From assembly GCA_964035575.1 (NCBI GenBank), contig OZ037841.1:1116001-1180000 (forward strand): a stretch of DNA of 64,000 nt, given 5' to 3'. A program made the position numbers and the translations under genes. The notes beneath the pieces are model-generated. The model saw nothing but the letters and a program-made list of their open reading frames with translations. It ran no database searches and had not been told where the DNA came from. Below, in pieces: positions 41,988-53,100 of the stretch. The first letter of the stretch is position 1. Each line of letters begins with the position of its first letter. This DNA comes from Rhynchopus sp. YZ270_cl-10 (lineage: Eukaryota; Euglenozoa; Diplonemea; Diplonemida; Diplonemidae).

Positions 41988-43024
41988 TTGGTGCTCCTGA
42001 AATAAAAAAATACCAAGTACGCAACAACTACGCACTAACTACGCAACAAGTACGCAATATAGGGTATTCAGTGGTCGCGCTAATTATGGGAAAAAATGGG
42101 GAAAAAATGGATTTCGGGTACGGAAAAACGTTCCTTGAAAAGGTTAGCTGGGGAGGCCCGGAAACCCCGTTTTGTGGCATTTCCGGGCCAATCCCGGCTT
42201 GTGGTGGGGTATATACGGAAAAATGGACAAAATTTTAGTGACTTAAATTTTCGCAAAATATGAACCCATACTCGTAAACAAGGGTCATTTTCAGGAAAAT
42301 TCGGAAAATTCCGAGATTTGGAAGCAATTTTTCTCCTGAAAATCAGTGGGTTTTCAGCCCCAAAACATACCGCGATTGGAATTTCCGGAATCCGTCCGCG
42401 CTGTGGTGGGGTCACTTTGCCGAAATGGCCAATTTTTTGGTTTTGGTCAAAATCCATGTAGGGTAAAGAGGGCCAATGTAAATCCCACAACCAGATTTTC
42501 TCTCCCTGATCCTGACGTCTTGCAACATGAAAATGCGCGAAAACACCGGCATTTGCATTTCCGGAATTCGTCCGTTCTGTGGTGGGGTCAATTTGCCGAA
42601 ATGGACAAGTTCTTGGTTTTGGTCAATACCCGTCAGTGTAAGGTAAAGGGGGCAAGTGTTTGCCTGTAGAAACTGGAAGGGAACAGGCAGCGCCGCAGGC
42701 GCACGGTAACCAACTTTTTTTTTTTTCCTTTTCTTTTTTCTCCTCTTTCTTTTGACTTTCCGAGCCAATTGCGTTCCACGGCGGGGTCACATGTATATGC
42801 AAGTCCACTATGTGGTGGTCTTACTCAACAATATTAGAACTTCTGGTTTCTTAATGAAATCCCCGTACTGCAAAAAAAAAACGTTCCTACCAAAACCCCC
42901 AAAAATCCCGGGATGAGGGATGGACTTTAGCGCGAGCTCTGAGGGTATTCCTGTATTTTTTTTTTTTTTTTCCGTGCACAAAGTGCGCAACAAGTACGCA
43001 AAATGGGGTTTTCAGGAGCACCAA
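41988..43024. mobile_element. 1.04-kb terminal-inverted-repeat element (non-autonomous, MITE-like)
   Basis: The ends are exact 15-bp inverted repeats, TTGGTGCTCCTGAAA at 41988-42002 and its complement at 43010-43024. GTT flanks both sides as a possible 3-bp target duplication. A direct repeat GCAACAAGTACGCAA lies inside each end (42043-42057 and 42987-43001). The interior has about four decayed copies of a roughly 180-bp unit built around TGTGGTGGGGTCA (42180, 42380, 42558, 42757). There is no transposase gene. Confidence 0.75.
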
Positions 43025-43200
43025 GTTTAAGTTAGAGGGGCATTTTCTTGAGTTTTCTGAGTGACGACTGAATGATAGGCAGATTACCGCATTCGTAAAA
43101 AAATTCTCGACCGTAAATATGTTCGACCTTTTCAGGATTTTTCTGGAAGTTCGACCTTTTTTTTACAGTCGATATTTTTTACGATTACGGTAGTAAAAAC

Positions 43201-43713
43201 CACGGGTCAGGAAAGATCTTTTGTCTTTTTTTGTCTTTTTTCGAGAATCTCGGGAGAAAAAAAAAAAAAATCAAGATTTTCAGGATTTTTGTCATTTTTT
43301 TTCAGGATCTCTCGAGATCTTTGAGATCTTTGAAAAATCCTGAAAAAAAAAGGAAAAAAAAGGAAAAAAAGAGAAAAAAAGATGAAAAAGATCTTGAAAA
43401 TCTTTTTTTTCTCAAAAAAAAGATAAAAAAGATTTTTGGGATTTTGAAAAATCTTTTTGGGGGAAAAAAAAAAAAAGATTTTGAAAATCTTTTTTTTTTT
43501 TTTCAAAGATTTCTCAAGATCTCGAGATTTTTCATGAAATTTCATGGATTTTTCCAGGATTTTTCAGGATTTTTTCAGGATTTTCCCAGGATTTTCAAAT
43601 CTTTTCTCTTTTTTTTTTTCTCCCAAAAATCTTTTTTTTTTTTTTTTTTTCGGGAGAAGAGGATTTTTTTTCTCGAAAAAAAAAAAAAAAAAAAAGATCT
43701 TTCCCGACCCGTG
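43201..43713. mobile_element. 513-bp foldback element with simple-sequence interior
   Basis: CACGGGTCAGGAAAGATC at 43201 recurs inverted at the other end (43692-43713), with 21 of 22 positions matching. Between them are A/T runs with many small palindromes (TCAGGATTTTT against AAAAATCCTGA; CTCGAGATCT). Lys/Phe-rich open frames across it on both strands are composition artefacts. Confidence 0.65.
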
Positions 43714-43958
43714 AAAAACGACTCCGAAAAAAAAAACACCTTTGTAAGAGAGAAGCACATCAGAGAAAAATTGCTCAAGCGAAAAGTTTGCTTGATAGGC
43801 AGAGGTGAATAAGAGGAGAGCGTTCTACCCCATTGCAGTATTCCATAAGTTTGTCGTTCAAAAAAAGTTTCCAAATTGCCCCAAAATATTCAAAGGTGGC
43901 TAAATCGTAAGTGATTGATGAATAACCAATGTTCAAACCATTAAGTAATCTAATCAGA

Positions 43959-43980
43959 CTAAGCGTAAGCGAACGCTTAG
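43959..43980. repeat. Perfect 8-bp stem-loop
   Basis: CTAAGCGT-AAGCGA-ACGCTTAG. It is isolated, and no gene is nearby. Confidence 0.5.
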
Positions 43981-44703
43981 AGTCATCTTATAAACTTTTT
44001 CTCAAATTCGCCAAACTTATTTGGACGCCAATTTATTTGGAGTACTGTACATCCCCTAACTTGTAGAAGTTGTCGTTCTGTTCTGTACAACAAAAAAAGC
44101 TTTCTGTTCAGGTTTAAGGTCCGTTTTTTTTTACCCATAAAAGTTTCTTTCTTTTTTTTGTGGAGGTGGTGGGTCAGAGACAGTGATGTTCAAAATAGTA
44201 TTTTAGTCTAATTTGACAGAAACAAAAGGTGACATCATCATCTGTCGAGGTGACGTTTCTCTTTAAGACAAGCTAAGCTAAGTGGAGTTTATAATCATTT
44301 TCCCAACCTTTTAAGATGCCAACCTCGAAATGGATGTAGAACTGCACGGTTGGGGCTCCACCCGGTGCACCGGTCATGTACCAAGGTCACTGTCACGAGA
44401 GCGCTTTGTTTTCAAGTCAACTTTCATTTAGCGTATCTACCCGAGGATGTGTTACACCCTTTTTTAAACCTGCGTAAGCAGAGGGTTCAATTTTTTAGTA
44501 GTGTTTTCTTTTTATTTTTGTTCAAGCCCCCTCGGTGTGTTCCTCACAACAACGCTTAACGATAGTGACAATGTGTGCGCACACGACGAGCACATGCATC
44601 TCACAGGCGTTTCCCTTTTGACTAATTCTGTTTTTCTTCCTTCTTTTTATCCACGCGCGTGAAGCTTTATTTTCCTCGCCCACCCAAAAGTACGTGGAGG
44701 GGT

Positions 44704-44756
44704 GTGAAAATAAAATTTTTATTTTCACCCTGTGAAAATAAAAATTTTATTTTCAC
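44704..44756. repeat. Twin palindromes that are complements of each other
   Basis: Two 25-nt palindromes, GTGAAAATAAAA-T-TTTTATTTTCAC in form, lie three nt apart (44704-44728 and 44732-44756). Each is the reverse complement of the other, so the whole 53 bp also folds as one hairpin. Confidence 0.75.
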
Positions 44757-45312
44757 CGTTTTTTTTCACCCGTCTTAAGCCCCCAAACACCCCCAAACTC
44801 ACCCTATTTTTTTCGAGTTTTTTTTTTCCCCAGGGTATCTGGACTGGGGTGGGGGGACGGGGCGTGCATGGTGGTAGCTACAAACTTGTTGGAGTAGCCC
44901 TCGAGCTGTGTCAGCGGAGGTAATATATTTTAGGGTAAATTGCGATAGCACGTACAAAAAGTGTGCGTGTTATCGCGAACAAAAACGTACGTGTTTTCCC
45001 CAGGTACCCAGTACCAGTACCCCCAATGACATAACGAAGTATCGCTTGAAAGTATTGTTCAATAACCTTGGGTGTGCAGGTGAAGTAGGACACACAAGGT
45101 ATATCAAACGATAAATCAATCAGATAAACGTTACATCATTGGAAAATTGTTGGCACCGCCCCCCTGTCTTCGTATTTAGTACGTCGACAGGCCAAACAGC
45201 GTTGGGCTCAGAAGAAGCGGTGCAAGACACTGGAGATCCACACTACAGGTCTCACACGACACTTGGGCGGGCTCGGAAAATAAAGCTTCACACTTATGGA
45301 TAAAATTATGTC

Positions 45313-45455
45313 TTGGAGTAGAAAATAAGCGTTTTTTTCACCTCGTTGGTGTTTTCAACCCTCGTGACTTTAATTCCCTCGCTTCGCTCGTGAATTAAAG
45401 TAACTCGGGTTGAAAACACCAACTCGGTGAAAAAAACGACTTATTTTCACTCCAA
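45313..45455. mobile_element. 143-bp inverted-repeat (foldback/MITE-like) element
   Basis: The left arm TTGGAGTAGAAAATAAGCG, then TTTTTTTCACC, GTTGGTGTTTTCAACCC and ACTTTAATTC, is repeated inverted on the right. The arms of about 62 bp have few mismatches, and the centre CTCGCTTCGCTCG can fold further. The outer GTGAAAATAA motif is that of the twin palindromes at 44704. Confidence 0.7.
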
Positions 45456-45959
45456 TAAATAGCTATTTTCTTTTGCCAGCAATGCTCTCTCTTCCCTATG
45501 GCAACATTATTTATTATTCCTATTTTGGTAGTGCTGCACACTGTTCACGCACAGTGAGGGGGAATGGTCCCTGTGGTGGGTGGTGGGTGATGGCTCTTCT
45601 CAAAACCAGTTTTCACTATCTCAGAAGATATAGACACACACCCCACCCCAAATCACCAACGCGGAGCGTTATGACACACAAAATAAAGCTTTCCCCCCCA
45701 CTTTTTTTCCACCTCAATAAATTCATCGCCATATTTTGTCACCATTCTTCCCTACCTAACGAATCACGCATCCTACGTGATGTAATCGGAAACCAAAACA
45801 CCCCATACTTTCTATCACCAAGGGGTTAACCGAGAAATCCTTACCTCCGAATTCCTCGTACTTCTCTCATCTTGAGTCTACGCCATTATATCTCCCCCCT
45901 TTTGCAACTCATCCCCTTTTCCCTAGCATACACAACAACCGCTTCCTTTGGAATAAATA

Positions 45960-46652
45960 ATGGAGTTTCAACGCAAACCACCTAAGGTGTGGAAGACACA
46001 GGAGGACCGGATGGGGATGAAGCGGTTAATTGTGATTCTTGAGCGCTGCTTTCTCGAGACCGCCAAGGTGGGTGACCACTACGCGCTGCTTAATGGTGAC
46101 GAACACTACCGGTTTTTGGGGAAATACGGAAAGGATTTTGCGGACTACCGTCCCGACATTCCTCACCAATGCCTTCTCACGCTGTTGGACTCCCCTTTGA
46201 ACCGGGCGGGTCTTTTGCAGATCTACTTTTGTACTGAGGAAGGGGTTCTGGTCGAAGTGGATCCACGTACACGCGCACCGAGAACGTTCCGACAATTTGC
46301 ACGCCTCTGCATCCAGCTGCAACACAAATTTAAGGTAAAGGCGGAGGGTGCAAACCACACCCTCATGAAGGTGATCAAGAAGCCTGTTACCCTGCATATC
46401 CCGATGGACTGTCCTCGTATCGGAACATCGAAGGAAGGGCTCAAGGTGGATATCTACGACTACGTGAAGGAGCTGCCCCAGGATGGTCCCTCTGTGTTTG
46501 TCTTCGGAGGGCTTGCGAAGGGTCACGTTTCACCGGATTACATTACCGAGACCATCTCCTTTTCGCCACACCCTCTCTCAGCATCGGTTGCCCTCGGCAA
46601 GCTTCTCGACGCCTACGAAGAAAAATGGACTGTCGATCCTCCCAAATCATGA
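45960..46652 (+). CDS. EMG1: EMG1/NEP1 rRNA pseudouridine N1-methyltransferase, 230 aa
   Basis: Nep1 is a SPOUT-fold enzyme that methylates a hypermodified pseudouridine of 18S rRNA and is needed for 40S subunit assembly in the nucleolus. The match spans the protein: RLIVILERCFLETAKVG, YALLNGDEHYRFL, RPDIPHQCLLTLLDSPLNRA followed by GLLQIYF, VEVDPRTRAPRTFRQF, LMKVIKKPVTLHIP and FVFGGLAKGHVSPDY. ISFSPHPLSASVALGKLLDA near the C-terminus completes the cofactor-binding knot region. Its length is typical (human 244, yeast 252) and no intron is needed. The start ATG gives MEFQRKPPKVWK, a basic N-terminus. It is the best-conserved housekeeping gene in the window. Confidence 0.96.
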   Translation: MEFQRKPPKVWKTQEDRMGMKRLIVILERCFLETAKVGDHYALLNGDEHYRFLGKYGKDFADYRPDIPHQCLLTLLDSPLNRAGLLQIYFCTEEGVLVEVDPRTRAPRTFRQFARLCIQLQHKFKVKAEGANHTLMKVIKKPVTLHIPMDCPRIGTSKEGLKVDIYDYVKELPQDGPSVFVFGGLAKGHVSPDYITETISFSPHPLSASVALGKLLDAYEEKWTVDPPKS

Positions 46653-47153
46653 TGACCCTCAAGCGGGGGGGGGTAATGAATGCGTTTAGTATCATATTCG
46701 AAGTCGTGGGGTTTATCAAGGGGATGGGGGGGTGGGGAGGGATGAGGGGTTCGTTGTGGATCAAAAAGAAGGTATGGGGTATGGGGTGGAGTGAAAGAAA
46801 TGTGTCAGAGCGGTGGGGGGAGAAGAAGAAAAAGGGGGAGTGTTTGTTGCCGTATTTTTGTTTGAATCAAAAGAGAGTAAAAAAAAGAAGAAGAAACATA
46901 TAGGGTAGTTTGTTTTTTCTAGTAGGTCTGTCTGCCTCCTTTTTTGTGTGTACTTTGACGATGCTGGCCATGTTGGCAGTGCCGGTGTTGTCTCTGTGTT
47001 AGGCTCAGCAGTGCAGTGGCCGGGAGGGGAGGGAGGGATGCCGCACAACGTTTGCACAGACACCATCACCCCAGGACCACCCCCCACACCCATTCCCTCC
47101 CTACGGTAACTATTGTACAAATATAGTCCTGTGTTTTCTGAGGCCCATCCGCG
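46653..47153. other. Intergenic region, G-rich start
   Basis: Nine G at 46665-46673 and G-rich runs at 46719-46745 follow the stop within 100 nt. The last part is C/T-rich, and TTTTCTGAG lies about 12 nt before the next ATG. No gene was seen. Confidence 0.55.
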
Positions 47154-50100
47154 ATGGGGTGTGCAGGGGCGCGTTTGCGGCCGGGTGTTTTGCTGTTGCT
47201 GCTTCTTCTAGGCGGTGCGGACGGGTTTTTCAAGATCCCGCCGATCCCACCTTTGCCAACAATCCGTACGTGCCAGTCGAGCACGTGTAATGGGTATGGG
47301 TCTGGGGTCTCGTCGATGGCAGGGCTGCCGTGTACAGGGAGCTGTGGCGCCAGTCAGTGCTGTTGGGTGACGTGCATGAATTACAATGGGTGTCCGGCTG
47401 GGTCGACACGAACGATGTACCTGGGTTTTTTGAGTGGGAACATCCAAAACAGATGCTGCAATACTGCGAAGTGCGGCGGCGCGGTGTCCTGCGGCGTGCC
47501 CGGTTGGCGCGACGACGGTCTGAGCAACTTCGCCTGCGGCACCTCCTGCAGCCTCCAAACCTGCTGCAAAGCCACCTGTGCAAACTATCCCTGCCAGCTC
47601 GGGCCACCCTCCAACACAAACGACTGCCCAAACCAGCAGTGCAACGACGATCTCTGCTGCACACAGCACTGCAACACCTACACCTGTCCCGCACCTCTCA
47701 TTAAGCGCGGCAGTGCGCCAAACACCTACTGTCCGTCAAGCTGCGCCTTGAACCCAACAGACTGCTGCAAAAGCCCGCCTACAAACTGCAGGGACTATGA
47801 CTCATGTCCTGCGTCGCTTACGTCGTTCGGCCCGAAGACCTGCGCAGGGGTGTGCACGACTAATCAGTGCTGCGGGAAGACGTGCCAGAACGCGGGCGTG
47901 TCGGTGTGCGGTGCGAATGCCTTTCTTGAGCCGAGCAACCTCGGTTACTTCTGCCCAAGCGACAACTGCGACGATGTGTCGTGCTGCTTCCAGAAGTGCT
48001 CCAGCTACTCCTGCTCTGCGCCGTGGACCACAGACCCGACGGCGGTGCCTGCGTCCAAGACGTGTCCAGGGCAGTGCTCGTATGACCCTTCGCCGTGCTG
48101 CCTGCGGACGTGCAGCGACTACACCTGTGGTGCTCATCCTAAGCTGCCTTCACCAGGTCCATGCGCAGCAGACACATGTCAGACCACAGAGTGCTGCGAC
48201 ATCTATCAATGCGGAGCCCACTCCTGCGGAACCAACTGGGAGCCCGACGCCAGCAAAGCATCTATGTACTGCGGTGGTGTCTGCGGTGACGCGCAGTGCT
48301 GTCTGCGTAGCTGCAGCAGTCTCAGCTGCGCGGCACACCATGCATCGTTGCCCGGCTCTACAACGTGTGCAGTTGACCCGTGCCAGCACGCCGAGTGCTG
48401 CACGCCTTTGTGCAGCGGCTTCTCTTGTCCTGCGCACTATGCAGATAAGGCAGGATCCACTCAGTGCGTCTCTGGCACGTGCGATAAGACTATCTGCTGC
48501 ACTGAGCTCTGTAGTAGTGGTAGTGTCACATGTGACGCCAGCCATACCCTCAAGCCTGCCGCAGCCTCCATTCAATGCGTCGGCGCCACTTGCACCTCAA
48601 GCATCTGTTGCGACCCCATGTGCTCAACACACAGCGGCTGCAAGCAGTCCAAGGGCCGCATCTTCAAGTCCTCCCCCGAAACGATCCGTTGTACAAGTGG
48701 CTGCACCAACTTCCTCTGCTGCGATGTGCTGTGCAACAAGGATTCAGTCACATGCACCGCACCTCGCACGAAGAAGTCGAACGCAAACACTATAACCTGT
48801 GGAGCAACATCTGGTGCCTGTTCAGAAGATACATGCTGCGATGCAACATGCGCCACAGTTACATGCGGAGCAGGATACATTGACCTTGCCACAAAGCTCA
48901 CAGTGAAGTGCGATCTTCCGTCAGGGTGTTCTGTGGACACGTGCTGTGAGGCTGTGTGTTCACACAGTTCAGTCACGTGTCCGTCTGATCGTCTGCTGGT
49001 CACTTCTCCATCTTCTGTGAAATGTGGTGGTGATGCGACAAAGTGCACAGCAGACGTGTGTTGCGACTACACATGCACGGGATACAACTGTCCTGTTGGA
49101 CACACTGCTCAAATGGATCTTGCAGACATTCCGTGTGGGCTTACTGCAGGCAGCTGCACAGATGCGATGTGTTGCGATCCGAACTGCGCTCACAGCAGTG
49201 TGACATGCGGGACGAACTTGCAGAAGCGGACTGACGCGTCGTCGGTGGATTGCGATGGTGGCATGCTGTCTGGCTGCACAGAGGACAAATGCTGTCATCC
49301 ATTGTGTTCTGGGTACACATGTCTGGCAGGATTTACGGACAAGTCTGCGCCTGGCTCTATTGCGTGCTCAAGTGGGACTTGTGATGACACTGTCTGCTGT
49401 GACGTGACATGCGACAACACTGGGGTACCGTGCACAGGTGTGAACATGAAAAAGCCCAATGCGAACACGCTGACGTGTGGCCTAACGACGACAGAATGCA
49501 CAGAGACCGAGTGCTGTGAGGCGACGTGTTCGGCGGTCACATGTCCAGCTGGTTTCGTTGACCTTGCCACGAAGCCCACAGTGAAGTGTGTGCTTCCAGA
49601 TGGATGTTCTGTGGACACATGTTGTGAGGCTGTGTGTTCACACAGCTCGGTTATGTGCCCCACGGGAAGAATGTTGGTACCAACACCAGAGCTTGTTCTC
49701 TGCAACGGGGACGAGACAGCATGTACGCTTGATAAGTGCTGTGACTACACCTGCCTTGGCTACGTATGCGAGGCAGGCTCGACACTGCTGCCTGCTCCTG
49801 AGGCGGTGTCTTGCGGTCTCACGGCTAGTTGCACAGGCGCCACCTGCTGCGAGCCCAACTGTGCGCACCCTGGCTTTGTGTGCGCGGCGTTCTCGGAAAA
49901 GCGTGGAGATGCTGCATCGATACTGTGCGGAGGCACGCTTTCAGATTGCAAACAGGACGCTTGCTGCTACCCCACCTGCTCCGGCTACACGTGCACCCCA
50001 GGGTTCGTGGCAAAGGCAGCTGCTTCACTAGTCTGTACGAGTGGGACTTGCGATGACACTGTTTGCTGCGACGTGCTGTGCAGCAACCCTGGGGTGTCGT

Positions 50101-53100
50101 GTGGAGCACTGGACAACATGTACGAGATGTTGACCTGCGGTGCCACTGTGGCCACATGCGACTTGCAGGTGTGCTGTCGGTCCACATGTGACACGTACAT
50201 GTGTCCGTCTGATTTTTCTAAAAAGAGTATCGCAGGGATCGAATGTGGTGTGGGCGCAAATGACTGCACTCCTTCTCTCTGCTGCAACGAGATGTGCAGT
50301 AGCGGGACTGTCGCATGCGGGACAGGACACGAACTGAAGATAGGCGCAGCAAACATCGAGTGCATTGGTGCCACCTGCACACCTACCACATGCTGTGACC
50401 CGATGTGCGTGACACACAGCTGTTTGGGAACCAGTGGGTTTGTGGACAAAGCTTCTCCTGCCACAATCCGTTGTGAGAACGGGTGCGGCGATGCGCTGTG
50501 CTGTGACGTGCTCTGCAACAATCCAACCTTCACCTGCACTGCACCACAGACAAAGAAGTCAGACGCCAACATGCTGACCTGTGGTGCAACGTCTGCTGCC
50601 TGTTCTGCAGATGTGTGTTGCGATGCAACATGTGCCGCAATCACATGTCCAGCTGGTTTCGTTGACCTTGCCACAAAACTCACAGTGAAGTGTGGCCTTC
50701 CGTCAGGGTGTTCTGTGGGCACATGTTGTGAGGCTGTGTGTTCACACAGCTCAGTCACGTGTCCGATGGGACGTGTGCTTATGCCATCGCCGGAGTTGAT
50801 TAAATGTGGTGGTGATGCGACAAAGTGCACACCGGACGTGTGCTGCGATTACACATGCGACAGCCAAACGTGCCCCATGGGGTATACCTCCATCAACGAC
50901 CCACACACTGTGTCATGTGGTATGTCTCTGAGCATGTGCACCACTGACCTGTGCTGTGCCCCCAACTGTGAGCACTCCTCAGTCACTTGCGGCGCGGATA
51001 AGATGAAGATAGTGAACCCGTCTAGTGTGCTGTGTGGGGGTATTCTAGCTGGGTGTACCGAAGATAGGTGCTGTGACATCCTGTGTTCTGGGTACACATG
51101 TGGACCAGGCTTCACGGCAAATGCAACTGTTGCAAACACACCGTGCCTTGCTGGTGCTTGTGACGAAATGCTATGCTGCGACGTGCTGTGCAGCAACCCT
51201 GGGGTCACTTGTCCCGCAGGACTCGATAAGGTGTACCCGTCATCAACATGTGGCTTCAACGGACAATGCGAGCTGGCCATATGTTGCCGCTCCACATGCG
51301 ACCAGTACACATGCCCTTCAGGCTTCTCCAGCAACGGTATACTGGGCGTCGAATGCGGACTGAATGTAGGTGACTGCACGCCTTCTCTCTGCTGCGACGA
51401 GATGTGCGACAGCGGGACTGTCGCATGTGGGACAGGACACGAACTGAAGACGAACGCAGCAACCATCAAGTGCGTCGGTCCTACTTGCACACCTACCACA
51501 TGCTGTGACCCGATGTGCTCAACACACAGCTGTGTGGGAACCAGTGGGTTTGTGGACAAAGCTTCTCCTGCCACAATCCGTTGTGAGAACGGGTGCGATG
51601 ATGCGCTGTGCTGCGACGTGCTCTGCAACAGTGCTGCGGTCACCTGCACTGCACCACAGACAAAGAAGTCAGACGCCAACATGCTGACCTGTGGTGCAAC
51701 GTCTGCTGCCTGTTCTGCAGATGTGTGTTGCGATGCAACATGTGCCACAGTCACATGTCCAGCTGGTTTCGTTGACCTTGCCACAAAACTCACAGTGAAG
51801 TGTGGTCTTCCCTCAGGATGTTCTGTGGACACATGTTGTGAGGCTGTGTGTTCACACAGTTCAGTCATGTGTCCAACTGATCGTCTGCTGGTCACTTCTC
51901 CATCTTCTGTGAAATGTGGTGGTGATGCGACAAAGTGCACAGCAGACGTGTGCTGCGACTACACATGCACGGGATACAACTGTCCTGTTGGACACACTGC
52001 TCAAATGGATCTTGCAGACATTCCGTGTGGGCTTACTGCAGGCAGCTGCACAGATGCGATGTGTTGCGATCCGAACTGCGCTCACAGCAGTGTGACATGC
52101 GGGACGAACTTGCAGAAGCGAACTGACGCGTCGTCTGTGGATTGCGATGGTGGCATGCTGTCTGGCTGCACAGAGGACAAATGCTGTCATCCATTGTGCT
52201 CTGGGTACACATGTGGCGTTGGGTTTGTGGACAAGCTGATGACAGGCTCCATTGCTTGCGAGAGTGGGACTTGCGATGACACCGTTTGCTGCGACGTGTT
52301 GTGCAGCAACCCTGGGGTGTCGTGTGGAGCACTGGACAACATGTACGAGATGTTGACCTGCGGTGCCACTGTGGCCACATGCGACTTGCAGGTGTGCTGT
52401 CGGTCCACATGTGACATGTACACGTGTCCGTCAGGGTTCTCCAAGAATGGCGTCATCGGGATCGAATGTGGTGTGAACGCAAATGACTGCATACCTTCTC
52501 TCTGCTGCAACGAGATGTGCGACAGCGGGACTGTCGCATGCGGGACAGGACACGAACTGAAGACGGACGCAGCAACCATCGAGTGCATTGGTGCCACCTG
52601 CACACCTACCACATGCTGTGACCCGATGTGCTCGACACATACCTGCCTGGGAACCAGTGGGTTTGTGGACAAAGCTTCTCCTGCCACAATCCGTTGTGAG
52701 AACGGGTGCGGCGATGCGCTGTGCTGTGACGTGCTCTGCAACAGTGCTGCGGTCACCTGCACTGCACCACAGACAAAGAAGCCTGACGCCAACATGCTGA
52801 CCTGTGGTGCAACGTCTGCTGCCTGTTCTGCAGATGTGTGTTGCGATGCAACATGTGCCGCAATTACATGTCCAGCTGGTTTCGTTGACCTTGCCACAAA
52901 ACTCACAGTGAAGTGTGGTCTTCCCTCAGGGTGTTCTGTGGACACATGTTGTGAGGCTGTGTGTTCACACAGCTCAGTCATGTGCCCTAGCCCTAGCCGG
53001 GTTCTAATTTCATCTGCTTCCTCGGTGAAATGTGGTGGTGATGCGACGATGTGCACAACCGATGTGTGCTGCGACTACACGTGCCACGGATACGTATGCT

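Larger units (their letters stand above)
43025..45959. other. Rest of the 5-kb gene desert between inverted-repeat elements
   Basis: Beyond the elements listed separately: a CACTGTC repeat (44387-44420), a 12-bp palindrome CCGGTGCACCGG (44362-44373), and a member of the AACGAT family (44556). The final 200 bp before 45960 are C/T-rich, with TTTTCCCTAG about 35 nt before the ATG. No gene was seen. Confidence 0.5.

Noticed and set aside
43231-43812. Lys/Phe-rich frames on both strands
   Set aside because: Produced by A/T homopolymers inside a foldback element.
45170-45290. Possible small RNA gene with GGAGATCC...GGTCTC pairing
   Set aside because: The stem is short and no box elements or repeats support it.
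47208-47694. Two ~150-codon minus frames at the start of the giant gene
   Set aside because: Shadows of the Cys-rich coding strand.
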